48,444 nucleotides of DNA from Gluconobacter japonicus (GCF_002723975.1 NZ_BEWO01000017.1:1-48444), one strand, 5' to 3'; positions 7,839 to 16,170 are shown, counted from the stretch's first letter. A program made the numbers and translations. The notes: generated by a model from the sequence alone, not told the origin.

Positions 7839-8566
7839 CAAGACCCTCGCATCGAAAACAGTCCATCATCGTAAAGACGCAGGCGTATGCTCGCATCCGT
7901 TTCATAGGCCCGCCAACTGGTGTCATCCGGTGCGAGCCAGACAACCGCACAGCCACGATCCCGCGCATCGGTCAGAGCCGACAGAAAAGCGTTCAGAAGG
8001 GGGGGATTGGCGTCCCCCATCGGGTTCTCAAGCAACAGTAAGGACGGCTCCCCCAGGAAGGCCCGTACACAATCCGCACGACAGCGATCCAGTGGAGATA
8101 ACTTCCCCGGAGAAACGACAGGCAGCCCGGGCAGACCAAACTGCATACCGAGTTGAACCGCCCGCTGCATCAGGTGCTCTTCGGGCACGCGGGTATGATA
8201 CAACTGCGGCCAGAGAATGTTCATGTGCGTGCCGTACAGATCGATCCAGCCACCATTGGCTACCATCCGGCCGATACGCCCACGAAGGGCAGCGGCCCGG
8301 CGTTCATCCAGATCAGACCATTCCAGACCCATGCACCGGGCCAGTCCGTCCTCCAGATCAACCAGGCCAACGCACATATCTGCGAACAGACTGGCCTGCT
8401 GCATATCGCGGCATTCAATCAGGGCACAGTCCCCGGGATTCAGGCGCAGATTGTAGCGCACGGAAGCCAACCCACTCCCGTCAAAACGGGGACGCGCGTC
8501 CACCAGTTCGAGAACCGGATCAAGAATGGTCAGTTCAGTGACGGGTGCTTTGCTTTCGTCTGCCAT
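7838..8566 (-). CDS. Degenerate ABC-transporter ATPase (MlaF-position pseudo-ATPase)
   Basis: 242 residues, the size of an MlaF ATPase, lying between mlaE and mlaD with 1 bp and overlapping junctions. The fold is suggested by the pattern RYNLRLNPGDCALIE ... GLVDLEDGLARCMGLEWSDLDE ... LRGRIGRMVANGGW ... LGEPSLLLLENPMGDA ... DRGCAVVWLAPDD. Each catalytic motif is altered: the Walker A place (about 50-58) reads ECRDMQQAS with no GxxGxGK[ST]; the LSGGQ signature is LSPLD (156-160); Walker B ends LLLLEN instead of DE; and the switch histidine is P213. ATP hydrolysis is therefore unlikely, though the frame is open and the gene tightly coupled. It may be structural, regulatory, or partnered by an ATPase encoded elsewhere. 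Function inferred from position and pattern. Confidence 0.7.
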   Translation of the reverse strand: MADESKAPVTELTILDPVLELVDARPRFDGSGLASVRYNLRLNPGDCALIECRDMQQASLFADMCVGLVDLEDGLARCMGLEWSDLDERRAAALRGRIGRMVANGGWIDLYGTHMNILWPQLYHTRVPEEHLMQRAVQLGMQFGLPGLPVVSPGKLSPLDRCRADCVRAFLGEPSLLLLENPMGDANPPLLNAFLSALTDARDRGCAVVWLAPDDTSWRAYETDASIRLRLYDDGLFSMRGS

Positions 8567-8567
8567 A

Positions 8568-9383
8568 TCAGTCCAGCCAGACGCTTAGAACGACGTTGAT
8601 CGTCATGATGGACAGAATGCCACGTGCAAAACCGCGCGGCAAAAGAGAGGCAAGATCATCTTCCGTTGTGGCGTCCATACCGGACAGGCAGGAACACACA
8701 CCGACAGCAAACCCACTAAAAATGAACTTTGCCGGAATGGCAAAATAGTCCACCGGATGCATACTGCTGACAACCTGATCCAGAAAGGCCCAGACCGGCA
8801 TAGTGATGACGTCTTCAACCCGGCAGACAGCATATCCCACCAGCAAGGCTGTCAAACTGAAGATGATCCCCAGCGTAAAGCCACTGATGGTCATCGCAAG
8901 ACTTCGGGGCAGCAGAAAGGCCACGAACGGGTCAATACCCATCCCTGTCAGTACCCGCATCTGACCACCCGTTGTGAGTGTTCCCAGTTCCGTCAGCATC
9001 AACATCCCGGACCGTCCCAGCAGGATGACACCCACAAGAACCGGCGCAATTTCACGGACCATGACAGTTGAGAGAATGGAGCCGGTCATCTGCGCCATAC
9101 CCGCGAAGCCCAGCCAGTAAACCGCCTGAGCCACAATCCCGAACCCGGTCAGGGCCGCAGTGACCAGAACACTCAGCAATCCGCCACCGGTCGCCTGCTG
9201 GAGCGAATGCCAGAACTCTATTCGCACGGTTCTACGCCAGGATGTCGGCGACAGCCCGAGCCGCAACACTCCCCACGCAGCCCCGATGACCATAAGCGTA
9301 AAGCGCATCTGGGCACGCGTAACCCGTCCCAGAGAAGCCAGTGCATTCTGAATTCGGGAAATACGCTCGAAGCGACTTCTCAT
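8568..9383 (-). CDS. mlaE: MlaE-family lipid ABC transporter permease
   Basis: 271 residues. It has the MlaE (permease family) core: FWHSLQQATGGGLLSVLV, then REIAPVLVGVILLGRSG, ELGTLTTGGQMRVLTGMGIDP and FLLPRSLAMTISGFTLG, with about five to six hydrophobic segments and a C-terminal helix. MlaE is the inner-membrane core that works with MlaF and MlaD in phospholipid trafficking. An amphipathic N-terminal segment (RSRFERISRIQNALASLG) precedes the first membrane helix, as in other MlaE proteins. Its ATG overlaps the stop of the upstream sensor gene as ATGA, and its stop is 1 base from the pseudo-ATPase start. A possible oddity is the Gly-Arg-Ser-Gly loop in place of the common AGRVGA. Identification is firm. 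Confidence 0.92.
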   Translation of the reverse strand: MRSRFERISRIQNALASLGRVTRAQMRFTLMVIGAAWGVLRLGLSPTSWRRTVRIEFWHSLQQATGGGLLSVLVTAALTGFGIVAQAVYWLGFAGMAQMTGSILSTVMVREIAPVLVGVILLGRSGMLMLTELGTLTTGGQMRVLTGMGIDPFVAFLLPRSLAMTISGFTLGIIFSLTALLVGYAVCRVEDVITMPVWAFLDQVVSSMHPVDYFAIPAKFIFSGFAVGVCSCLSGMDATTEDDLASLLPRGFARGILSIMTINVVLSVWLD

Positions 9384-11698
9384 CGCCGCCCCGCCAGAAT
9401 GAAGCTACGCGTTACGCCGCTATTGGGCAGATAAAACATCCCGCGTGCACGAAAAAGAAAATGCTCCCGAAGCTGGAGATAAGCCTGCTCGGAAACCTGA
9501 ATTGTTCCCGCATCCGGTGCACTCGCAGCCAGCAACTCGGCAACATTGATGGCTTCACCCCACAGATTGAAAACGGCAGGATCACGGCCCAGCATGGCCG
9601 CCATTACAGGCCCGACGTCAATGCCCACGCGGAAAACCGGATCAATATCCACCGACGCTAGAAGCGACAGACACGCCTCACGGATAGAGACTGCCGCATC
9701 TGCAAGGCGCAATACGGCGTTCAGGTCCGGCTCCTGTGAGCAACCACCCACCAGCACGAGACGGTTGCTGACAACCTGTACGGAAAAAAGCCCCGTCTCC
9801 CGTGAAATACGCTGGATATCCTCACTGAGCGACGACACCACTTTCATCGCTCGCTCGGCGCTATGACGATCCATGGCATAAGGGTCTGCAAATGAAATGA
9901 CCATGACAGGCACCTGCGGATAAATCCCGCTGGGCACGGCTTCATCCTGAACACCGGATGCCGGCGGCAGAAGAAATCCTTCGTCGTAACGCGTGTCTTG
10001 CAGTTGATGGGTTACGCCTGGGCGGGCATCGGTCTGATGATCGCTCTGATCCAGAGCCTGCGAAAAACGCAAAGCCACAACCGACGAAACAATCGCTACG
10101 ATATGTTCCATCGCATCCGCTCTGGAGGGATTTTCCAGCACGATGGCACCCACAGCCTGATGACCACGCATAACGGGATGAAACACCAGCGATGTGGCTT
10201 CAACGGACCTCATGATGATGCGCTGGAAATTCTGGCTGCGCTCATCCTGTCGCGCGTCGTCAATGGACAGGGAATGTCCTTCAAACAAGGCTTCAAACAG
10301 CAGGGCATTTTCACGCTTCGTAATCTCGATGCCCGTACTGTGAACATCCCGGACAGGATCAAAAGCATCCTCACAGAGCAGCCGCTCTCCATCAGGGAGC
10401 AGTCGCCACAGGCTGGCACGACGCGAATTTGTGCGGGCCGCCAGGGCCTCCGTCAGGATCGGGACGTCGTGAGACGCTTCGAACAGATCCGGCGTGCTGG
10501 CAATCTCGTAAAGCGAAGCATTTTCCGCGCGCATCTGCTCACGACCGATTTCAATGCGCCTGCGAAGGCGTTCGATGCGCCGCCCCTGAATGATCAGTCC
10601 CAAAGCCAGCAATGAAGCAAGCCCGACGACCAGCGCTGAAAACCACATATTCTGCCGACGCGCTGTAATGGCAAAGTCCGAGAAATCGTTCTCGGGAGCA
10701 TTCAGCAACAATACCCATCGGCGATGCACGAACGGCAACGCTGTCGCAATGGTGACGTAATTTTTTCCTCGCGCCGCCACAAGGCCCGGACCGGGACCTT
10801 TCACTTTGAAGGTATTCAGGGCGCGGATGAAAACCGGCTGCGTCTTCGGGTCCAGATGCATATTGGCAGGATCAAAGGTCGGCTGCGTTCCGTCATCACC
10901 CGCTGTCTGACCGGCGATGATCTGACTATGCATATCGACGATGACAGCCTTCCCGCTTCGCCCGACCTGAAGGTTACTCAGGAAGGAGGTCAGTCGATTG
11001 AGGGCAATGTTGGTTGCAAAAACAGCCTGATGGCCGTCGCTCGTCTGGAAGGCCATGGAGGCCGTAATGGTGAATTCCCGAGCGGCCAGATAGGCGTAGG
11101 GATCCGTCCAATAGAGGGCCCCTTCTCCGCGCCCGATCCGTTTGATGGCTCCCCGGAACCATGGCCGGACCGTAACATCATATCCTTCCGCCGGATCAAA
11201 TCCTGTCCCGATGGGTTTGCCGCTTTGGTCAACGTAAGTGTGACGATAGACACCATGGCCATTTTCGATCTGGAAATGGGTCTGCTCGTAATCCTTGCCG
11301 TGCCGGGTAACCATCCAGAACTGCTTCTGATCACTGGCCAGATAGAAACTGTCGACCTGCGGCATGTGCGCCAGCATGGAGCGTCCATAGAGCATGAAAG
11401 CGTCTGGCGAAGCGTCCGTGAGTGGCTCACGGAACATATCCTGCGCGATGGCAGCACTGTCTGAAGCAGGAGAAAGATAATTCCTGACTTCTTCCGTCAC
11501 ATATTTCTGCTGGCTTCGCAGCAGATCGCTGGACAGGGAGATCGCTCCCTGACGGGTGGTCCGGTAATTGTGAAGGCTGATGGTAATAATTGCCGCAATA
11601 ACAAGCAGAACGCCAATAATTGGACCTAGAAACTGCAGGACCTTCTGCCGGCTACTGGCAGGACTCCGCGTAGGGTCAACAATCTCAGCGGCTGACAA
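9380..11698 (-). CDS. Membrane sensor: dCache-GAF-class III cyclase-like domain (degenerate)
   Basis: 772 residues. Order: cytoplasmic N-terminus, TM1 (about 21-43), a periplasmic dCache sensor (about 45-345; RPWFRGAI, WTDPYAYLAAREFTITASM), TM2 (about 351-371), a basic helical linker, a GAF domain (about 390-548) and a class III nucleotide cyclase-type domain (about 595-770; VGIDVGPVMAAMLG, LWGEAINVAELLA). In the cyclase domain the first metal Asp is present (FAD, D605), but the second (GD) is S644-N645 and the transition-state Arg (N718+4) is L722, so catalysis is doubtful. The start is TTG 11698: GGAG lies 9 bases upstream and an in-frame TAA just before it excludes longer forms. It is the first gene of the Mla-like operon, so it probably senses an extracytoplasmic signal for lipid transport; this is inference. 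Confidence 0.85.
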   Translation of the reverse strand: MSAAEIVDPTRSPASSRQKVLQFLGPIIGVLLVIAAIITISLHNYRTTRQGAISLSSDLLRSQQKYVTEEVRNYLSPASDSAAIAQDMFREPLTDASPDAFMLYGRSMLAHMPQVDSFYLASDQKQFWMVTRHGKDYEQTHFQIENGHGVYRHTYVDQSGKPIGTGFDPAEGYDVTVRPWFRGAIKRIGRGEGALYWTDPYAYLAAREFTITASMAFQTSDGHQAVFATNIALNRLTSFLSNLQVGRSGKAVIVDMHSQIIAGQTAGDDGTQPTFDPANMHLDPKTQPVFIRALNTFKVKGPGPGLVAARGKNYVTIATALPFVHRRWVLLLNAPENDFSDFAITARRQNMWFSALVVGLASLLALGLIIQGRRIERLRRRIEIGREQMRAENASLYEIASTPDLFEASHDVPILTEALAARTNSRRASLWRLLPDGERLLCEDAFDPVRDVHSTGIEITKRENALLFEALFEGHSLSIDDARQDERSQNFQRIIMRSVEATSLVFHPVMRGHQAVGAIVLENPSRADAMEHIVAIVSSVVALRFSQALDQSDHQTDARPGVTHQLQDTRYDEGFLLPPASGVQDEAVPSGIYPQVPVMVISFADPYAMDRHSAERAMKVVSSLSEDIQRISRETGLFSVQVVSNRLVLVGGCSQEPDLNAVLRLADAAVSIREACLSLLASVDIDPVFRVGIDVGPVMAAMLGRDPAVFNLWGEAINVAELLAASAPDAGTIQVSEQAYLQLREHFLFRARGMFYLPNSGVTRSFILAGRR

Positions 11699-11976
11699 GG
11701 GCTTTTACTCCGGGACGATGGATACTCTGATGTTATTCCCAACATTCAGTAACATGCCAATATCTCTTGCTCCATGATGGATCGCAACCCGCATGTCGGG
11801 TGACAAACGCATGAGACCACAAAATTTTTACTTTTCGGCAATAAAATTTCGTCAATTCCTGACCCTGTACAGAAAGACTATAATCCGTATCATACCGGTC
11901 CAGTTTCACTGCGTCCCATGTGCCACTCAAGGCCTTCCCCGAGCGTGTCACCCTTCAAGAACTCCGGTGCTTCTCC

Positions 11977-12786
11977 ATGCTTGATCTGCTGTCCTACCGT
12001 TCCGTTCTGGCCTTCACAGGGGCTGATCGCCTTTCCTTCCTGCAAGGATTGATCACGAATGACGTCCAGCTTCTGACATCTGACACGGCTCTTTGGAGTG
12101 CACTTTTGACGCCGCAAGGGCGGTGGCTGAGCGAGTTTTTCCTGTTCAGCATGCCAGACAGCATTCTGATGGATTGCCCGGCGGATCACGCCGACATGCT
12201 GGTTAAAAAGCTGTCCCGCTTCCGCCTGCGCGCTGACGTTAAAATCGAAGCAACGGATTTTAAGGTGATCGTCGACCAAGACAGTCCGGCTCCTGCAGAT
12301 GCCATTTGTGCAGCGAACGACCCACGCTGTGACGGTGCAGGGTGGCGGGCCGTGGTACAACAAACCCCGACAGAGGCAGGGCATGGAGACGTCTGGGTAA
12401 AAAGACGACTTGAAAAAGGCCTCCCCGAAGCTGTCGACTTTGAGAGCGAAAAGACGCTGGCTCTTGAGGCCAATATGGACCTTCTGCACGGTGTATCGTG
12501 GAAAAAGGGTTGCTATATGGGTCAGGAACTGACGGCCAGGACGCATTATCGTGGGCTTCTACGCCGTCGCCTCCTACCCGTTCAGATCCAGGATGGGGCT
12601 TTTCCTGAAGCAGGCGGGACGCTCGTTATGGGCGACAAGGAGGTTGGAGAACTGCGCTCCCGTCAGGGATCGCGCGCCTTGGCTATGCTGCGCCGTGAAG
12701 CATGGTCGTCTCCGGAACTTGCTTTTGAAGGCAAACAGGTCTCCGTTGTCTGGCCTGACTGGTTCCCGCTGGAGATGCGTTCGTGA
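11977..12786 (+). CDS. ygfZ: Folate-binding protein YgfZ (GcvT-like), Fe-S cluster repair factor
   Basis: 269 residues from ATG 11977. The family signature KGCYMGQELTARTHYRG (about residues 175-191) is intact, and the N-terminus (YRSVLAFTGADRLSFLQGLITNDV) aligns with YgfZ and GcvT proteins. YgfZ binds tetrahydrofolate and helps assemble or repair Fe-S clusters; many radical SAM enzymes, such as MiaB, depend on it, and miaB and bioB lie elsewhere in this window. No clear Shine-Dalgarno sequence is seen upstream; ATG 11977 is chosen because it gives the family N-terminus. Its last bases overlap the hisI start as GTGA, so the two genes are co-translated. Confidence 0.9.
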   Translation: MLDLLSYRSVLAFTGADRLSFLQGLITNDVQLLTSDTALWSALLTPQGRWLSEFFLFSMPDSILMDCPADHADMLVKKLSRFRLRADVKIEATDFKVIVDQDSPAPADAICAANDPRCDGAGWRAVVQQTPTEAGHGDVWVKRRLEKGLPEAVDFESEKTLALEANMDLLHGVSWKKGCYMGQELTARTHYRGLLRRRLLPVQIQDGAFPEAGGTLVMGDKEVGELRSRQGSRALAMLRREAWSSPELAFEGKQVSVVWPDWFPLEMRS

Positions 12787-13193
12787 CCTACACCCCGCCT
12801 GCCCCCGCCGTCGTTGATGATATTATCAGCCAGACGAAGTTCGATGCGAATGGCCTGATTTCCGCCATCGCGCAGGACACGAAGGGCGTTATCCTGATGC
12901 TTGCATGGATGAACGCAGATGCCCTGCGGGAAACGCTGCTGACTGGCCGCGTCTGCTACTGGTCCCGCAGCCGCAAATCCCTGTGGCGGAAGGGTGAGAC
13001 GTCAGGCCAGCAACAGCATCTTCTGGAAGCCCGACTGGATTGTGACATGGACGCGGTTCTGATGATCGTGGATCAGACGGGCGTGGCCTGCCATACGGGT
13101 CGTCGAAGCTGCTTCTATCATGGTGTCACTCCGGACGGGCTGCGTGACACCTCGCAGCCCGAAATCAGCGCCGAAGAACTTTACGGACGCTGA
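12783..13193 (+). CDS. hisI: Phosphoribosyl-AMP cyclohydrolase
   Basis: 136 residues. Catalyses the third step of histidine synthesis, opening the adenine ring of phosphoribosyl-AMP. The hallmark motifs are LAWMNADALRETLLTGRVCYWSRSR, RLDCDMDAV (metal-binding Asp/Cys) and CHTGRRSCFY (the zinc cysteines). It is a monofunctional enzyme without the HisE domain. It starts at GTG 12783 overlapping the ygfZ stop, so translation is coupled, an unusual neighbour for a histidine gene. Its 3' end overlaps the convergent RNase T2-like gene by 13 bases. Confidence 0.95.
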   Translation: MTYTPPAPAVVDDIISQTKFDANGLISAIAQDTKGVILMLAWMNADALRETLLTGRVCYWSRSRKSLWRKGETSGQQQHLLEARLDCDMDAVLMIVDQTGVACHTGRRSCFYHGVTPDGLRDTSQPEISAEELYGR

Positions 13194-13960
13194 TCCGTCA
13201 CCGCTGCCTGTGCTCCAGGGAGTGGCCAGCCCGGCATCATGAATGTTGCCGGGCAGTTATCCTGCACCTGCGGAGATGACCGATAAGACCCATTGGCCGG
13301 GAAGGTCGAGAGTTTCTGCGGATCAAGCGTGAACCAGAGTTGCGTCAGAACGACTTTCCCATCATGATCGGGTTCGCACTGGAACTGCAGCGCTCGCTCT
13401 TCCCGCACACCGGTCAGTTGTACGAACATCGCCAGCATGTCGTCTTTCTTCACCTGAAAACCGCTATGCTGCGCCAGCCATTGCCCGTAGGCGGATGACG
13501 CAAAACGATCCCGCAACTGCATGGATGTGACGAAGAACTGGTCTGCATCATATCCAAAGCAGCGGGCGTGCTTGGTATATTCATGCACATGCAGCGGATG
13601 CTTCAGATGGGGAACCACGTTCGCAAGGGCATTTTCCGTCGCAGGCTGGAGCTTGGGCGGTGTGTCATCGTGATCGTAGATGTCACACCCCTTCATCCAC
13701 CACTGCTGAACCGGGACATTCTGCGCTTCAAGAGCATGCGGCTCGGACGCCCAGAGGCCATGCAAACCAATCAGATGACTATGCGGCTGAGTGGCCATAC
13801 AACCCCCGCCACTTGCGCAGAATCCTGGCTGCCAGGTCAGGGCCAGCGTGTCGTGACTAAAATCCGTATGCGTGACGGGTGTCAGGGATGGGCCTACAGG
13901 TGCCTGTGAAGAAACGCATCCTCCGAGAACAAGGAGGGCAGCGACAACCAGGCGCTTCAT
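13181..13960 (-). CDS. RNase T2-family lipoprotein
   Basis: 259 residues with a lipoprotein signal MKRLVVAALLVLGGC (cysteine C15). The two catalytic signatures of RNase T2 are present: LIGLHGLWAS with H67, and HVHEYTKHARC with H126, E127, K130 and H131, where the usual glycine after KH is alanine. Cysteines C48, C54, C92, C134 and others suit a disulfide-bonded periplasmic fold. RNase T2 enzymes are base-nonspecific endoribonucleases. Its start overlaps the stop of the formylglutathione hydrolase gene as ATGA, so it is the last gene of the formaldehyde operon, an odd association. It also overlaps convergent hisI by 13 bases. Activity is inferred from intact histidines. Confidence 0.88.
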   Translation of the reverse strand: MKRLVVAALLVLGGCVSSQAPVGPSLTPVTHTDFSHDTLALTWQPGFCASGGGCMATQPHSHLIGLHGLWASEPHALEAQNVPVQQWWMKGCDIYDHDDTPPKLQPATENALANVVPHLKHPLHVHEYTKHARCFGYDADQFFVTSMQLRDRFASSAYGQWLAQHSGFQVKKDDMLAMFVQLTGVREERALQFQCEPDHDGKVVLTQLWFTLDPQKLSTFPANGSYRSSPQVQDNCPATFMMPGWPLPGAQAAVTDQRP

Positions 13961-14817
13961 GCCTTCAGTCCTTTGGCGTGATGGATCAGATGATCGGCGA
14001 TGAAGGTCTGGATGAACCAGTAGGAATGATCGTAAGCGTCTTGATGGCGCATTTCGAGCGCCTGCCCGCTTTCCTTGGCCGCTTCGACGAGAGCATCCGC
14101 CCGCAGATCGGAGAGGTACTGGTCCTGCAATCCCTGATCCACGAGAATTGTGGACGGGTGCTTGTGGCCGTTCCTGAGCAGCAGGGTTGGATCACATTGA
14201 CGCCATTTCGACGGATCCCCGCCAAAATAGGCGTCAAACGCTTTCTGGCCCCATAGAATGATGCTCGGATGACAGATGGGCGCAAAAGCTGAGACGGTTT
14301 TCCAGAACTCTGGATATTGCAGCGCCTGATTGAGCGCGCCCATCCCGCCCATGGAATGACCCATAATCCCTCTGCGTTGCCCATCCAGCGAAAACAGCGT
14401 TTCCGTCAGGGCTGGCAGTTCATGCCGGATATAGCTTTCCATGCGATAATGCCGACGCCAGGGTTCAGCCGTGGCATCCACATAGAATCCTGCTCCTGAC
14501 CCAAGATCATACGCGTCGTCTTCGCCTGAGGTACCCGTGTCACGTGGGGACGTATCCGGCGCCACCAGAGCAATGCCATGATCTGCAGCAAAACGAATGG
14601 CGTTGGATTTGATGAGGAAAGTTTCATGATTGGCTGTCAGACCAGCCAGAACGTGAAGAACCGGCACCTTTTGGCCGGCCAAAGCCTCCTTGGGTAGGAA
14701 GATCGAGAACGTAGCCGGAACGTCCAGAACTTCTGACTGATGTTTCAGAACCCGCAGGGAGCCGCCACAACAGGCATGTTGCCCTACCGTTTCTACAGCT
14801 GGGTTTTCAGACGACAT
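13957..14817 (-). CDS. fghA: S-formylglutathione hydrolase
   Basis: 286 residues. An esterase-D type alpha/beta hydrolase that hydrolyses S-formylglutathione to formate and glutathione, the last step of glutathione-dependent formaldehyde oxidation. Motifs: KVPVLHVLAGLTANHETFLIKS (oxyanion region), GIALVAPDTSPRD, nucleophile elbow GHSMGGMGAL and DAYDHSYWFIQTFI with the catalytic His. It lies 2 bases downstream of the class III alcohol dehydrogenase gene and overlaps the RNase T2-like gene by ATGA. Cytosolic. Firm assignment. Confidence 0.95.
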   Translation of the reverse strand: MSSENPAVETVGQHACCGGSLRVLKHQSEVLDVPATFSIFLPKEALAGQKVPVLHVLAGLTANHETFLIKSNAIRFAADHGIALVAPDTSPRDTGTSGEDDAYDLGSGAGFYVDATAEPWRRHYRMESYIRHELPALTETLFSLDGQRRGIMGHSMGGMGALNQALQYPEFWKTVSAFAPICHPSIILWGQKAFDAYFGGDPSKWRQCDPTLLLRNGHKHPSTILVDQGLQDQYLSDLRADALVEAAKESGQALEMRHQDAYDHSYWFIQTFIADHLIHHAKGLKA

Positions 14818-14819
14818 AC

Positions 14820-15935
14820 TCAGTACTCCACAACGCTGCGGATACTCTCACCACGTGTCATCAGATCAAAGCCGTGATTGATCTCGGAGAGCTTGAGCTT
14901 GTGGGTAATGAGGGAGTCAATGTCGATCCGCCCCTCCATATACCAGTCGACGATTTTTGGAACATCTGTTCGACCGCGCGCGCCGCCAAACGCTGAACCA
15001 ATCCAGCGACGACCCGTCACAAGCTGGAACGGACGTGTGCTGATTTCCTGACCGGCCCCGGCAACACCAATGACGCAGGACACACCCCAGCCACGATGCG
15101 CGCTTTCCAGAGCCTGCCGCATGAGCGTAACATTGCCTACACATTCGAACGTGTAGTCCGCGCCACCACCCGTCATTTCGATCAGATGGCCGACCAGATC
15201 GCCGTTGGGGCCAAGATCTTTCGGATTCACGAAGTCTGTCATGCCGAACTGACGCGCCATGGCTTCTCGAGCAGGATTAACGTCAATGCCGATGATGCGC
15301 GTTGCGCCCACCATCTTTGCGCCCTGAATTACATTCAGACCAATTCCGCCAAGACCAAAAACAGCCACAGTAGACCCAGGTTCGACCTGAGCCGTAAACA
15401 TCACTGCACCAAGGCCCGTGGTCACGCCGCAACCGATGTAACAGACCTTGTCAAACGGAGCATCCGGACGGATTTTTGCCAGCGAGATTTCTGGCAGAAC
15501 CGTGAAGTTCGCGAAGGTTGAGCAGCCCATGTAGTGATGGATCGGCTGCCCTTTGTAAGAGAAACGTGATGTCCCGTCCGGCATGACCCCCTTGCCCTGC
15601 GTGGACCGGATGGACGTGCACAGATTTGTCTTGCGCGACAGGCAGGACGGACATTCCCGACATTCCGGCGTGTAAAGCGGGATCACATGGTCTCCCGGCT
15701 TCAGATGCTTCACACCGGGCCCGACCTCCCGGACGATACCGGCACCTTCATGCCCCAGAATGGCGGGGAACAGGCCTTCCGGGTCCTGTCCGGACAAGGT
15801 GTACTTATCGGTATGACACAGGCCGGTCGCCTTGATTTCGACCAGAACTTCGCCGTCCTTCGGCCCTTCGAGCTGAACGGTATCGATTTCGAGCGGCTTG
15901 CCCGCTTCAAACGCGATTGCTGCAATGACGTCCAT
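14820..15935 (-). CDS. frmA: S-(hydroxymethyl)glutathione dehydrogenase / class III alcohol dehydrogenase
   Basis: 371 residues, standard length. An NAD-dependent zinc enzyme that oxidises S-hydroxymethylglutathione formed from formaldehyde and glutathione; many members also reduce S-nitrosoglutathione. Zinc ligands: catalytic C-H-T-D ([10 protein letters not shown]), GHEGAG, CGVTTG, and the four structural Cys in [15 protein letters not shown]. The NAD-binding motif is [12 protein letters not shown]. The start ATG 15935 is preceded by AGGGAG at 9 bases; a 10-residue longer frame is rejected. First gene of an operon with fghA and the RNase T2-like gene. A 17-bp palindrome (15958-15974) lies just upstream and is a likely control site. 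No FrmR-type regulator gene is adjacent. Confidence 0.95.
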   Translation of the reverse strand: MDVIAAIAFEAGKPLEIDTVQLEGPKDGEVLVEIKATGLCHTDKYTLSGQDPEGLFPAILGHEGAGIVREVGPGVKHLKPGDHVIPLYTPECRECPSCLSRKTNLCTSIRSTQGKGVMPDGTSRFSYKGQPIHHYMGCSTFANFTVLPEISLAKIRPDAPFDKVCYIGCGVTTGLGAVMFTAQVEPGSTVAVFGLGGIGLNVIQGAKMVGATRIIGIDVNPAREAMARQFGMTDFVNPKDLGPNGDLVGHLIEMTGGGADYTFECVGNVTLMRQALESAHRGWGVSCVIGVAGAGQEISTRPFQLVTGRRWIGSAFGGARGRTDVPKIVDWYMEGRIDIDSLITHKLKLSEINHGFDLMTRGESIRSVVEY

Positions 15936-15957
15936 GTGCACTGACTCCCTGATACGT

Positions 15958-15974
15958 TGCGACAAGGTGTCGCA
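15958..15974. promoter_or_regulatory. 17-bp perfect palindrome upstream of the formaldehyde operon
   Basis: TGCGACAAGGTGTCGCA: heptamers TGCGACA/TGTCGCA around AGG. It ends 22 bases before the frmA start codon, so a bound protein would block translation initiation or transcription. The symmetry is seen directly; the identity of any regulator is unknown. Confidence 0.5.
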
Positions 15975-16040
15975 TTCGGGAAACCGGACGCAAGAGGCGC
16001 GTTATGCTTTCCTGCGGCCTCGTGAAACAAAGCTGTTGTG

Positions 16041-16059
16041 CGGGAAAGTTTCTTTCCCG
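16041..16059. promoter_or_regulatory. 19-bp inverted repeat in the frmA/bestrophin intergenic region
   Basis: CGGGAAAG-TTT-CTTTCCCG is followed on the plus strand by TTTTG. No rightward gene ends here, so a terminator role is unlikely unless a small RNA precedes it; an operator or a structure in one of the divergent transcripts is more likely. The divergent start codons are at 15935 (minus) and 16171 (plus). Confidence 0.35.
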
Positions 16060-16170
16060 TTTTGACTGGCAAAACTGCGCAAAACATTAGAAATCTTTTG
16101 GTGTTGGCCGGTCATACTTTTCACGGTTAGTTTCAGAGGTCATACCGCATTCAGGCAAGGAGCCTTCTGC

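Noticed and set aside
7050-7874. Plus-strand frame over the mlaD-like gene
   Set aside because: The MCE domain and coupled start on the minus strand are clear; this is a shadow frame.
7838-8566. Degenerate ATPase gene as a decayed pseudogene
   Set aside because: There is no stop codon or frameshift, both flanking genes are coupled to it, and codon use resembles neighbours; a retained non-catalytic role fits better, but this needs evolutionary rates.
11793-11984. Short plus-strand frame in the AT-rich region before ygfZ
   Set aside because: The region is a divergent promoter zone; no Shine-Dalgarno sequence and no similarity to known proteins by eye.
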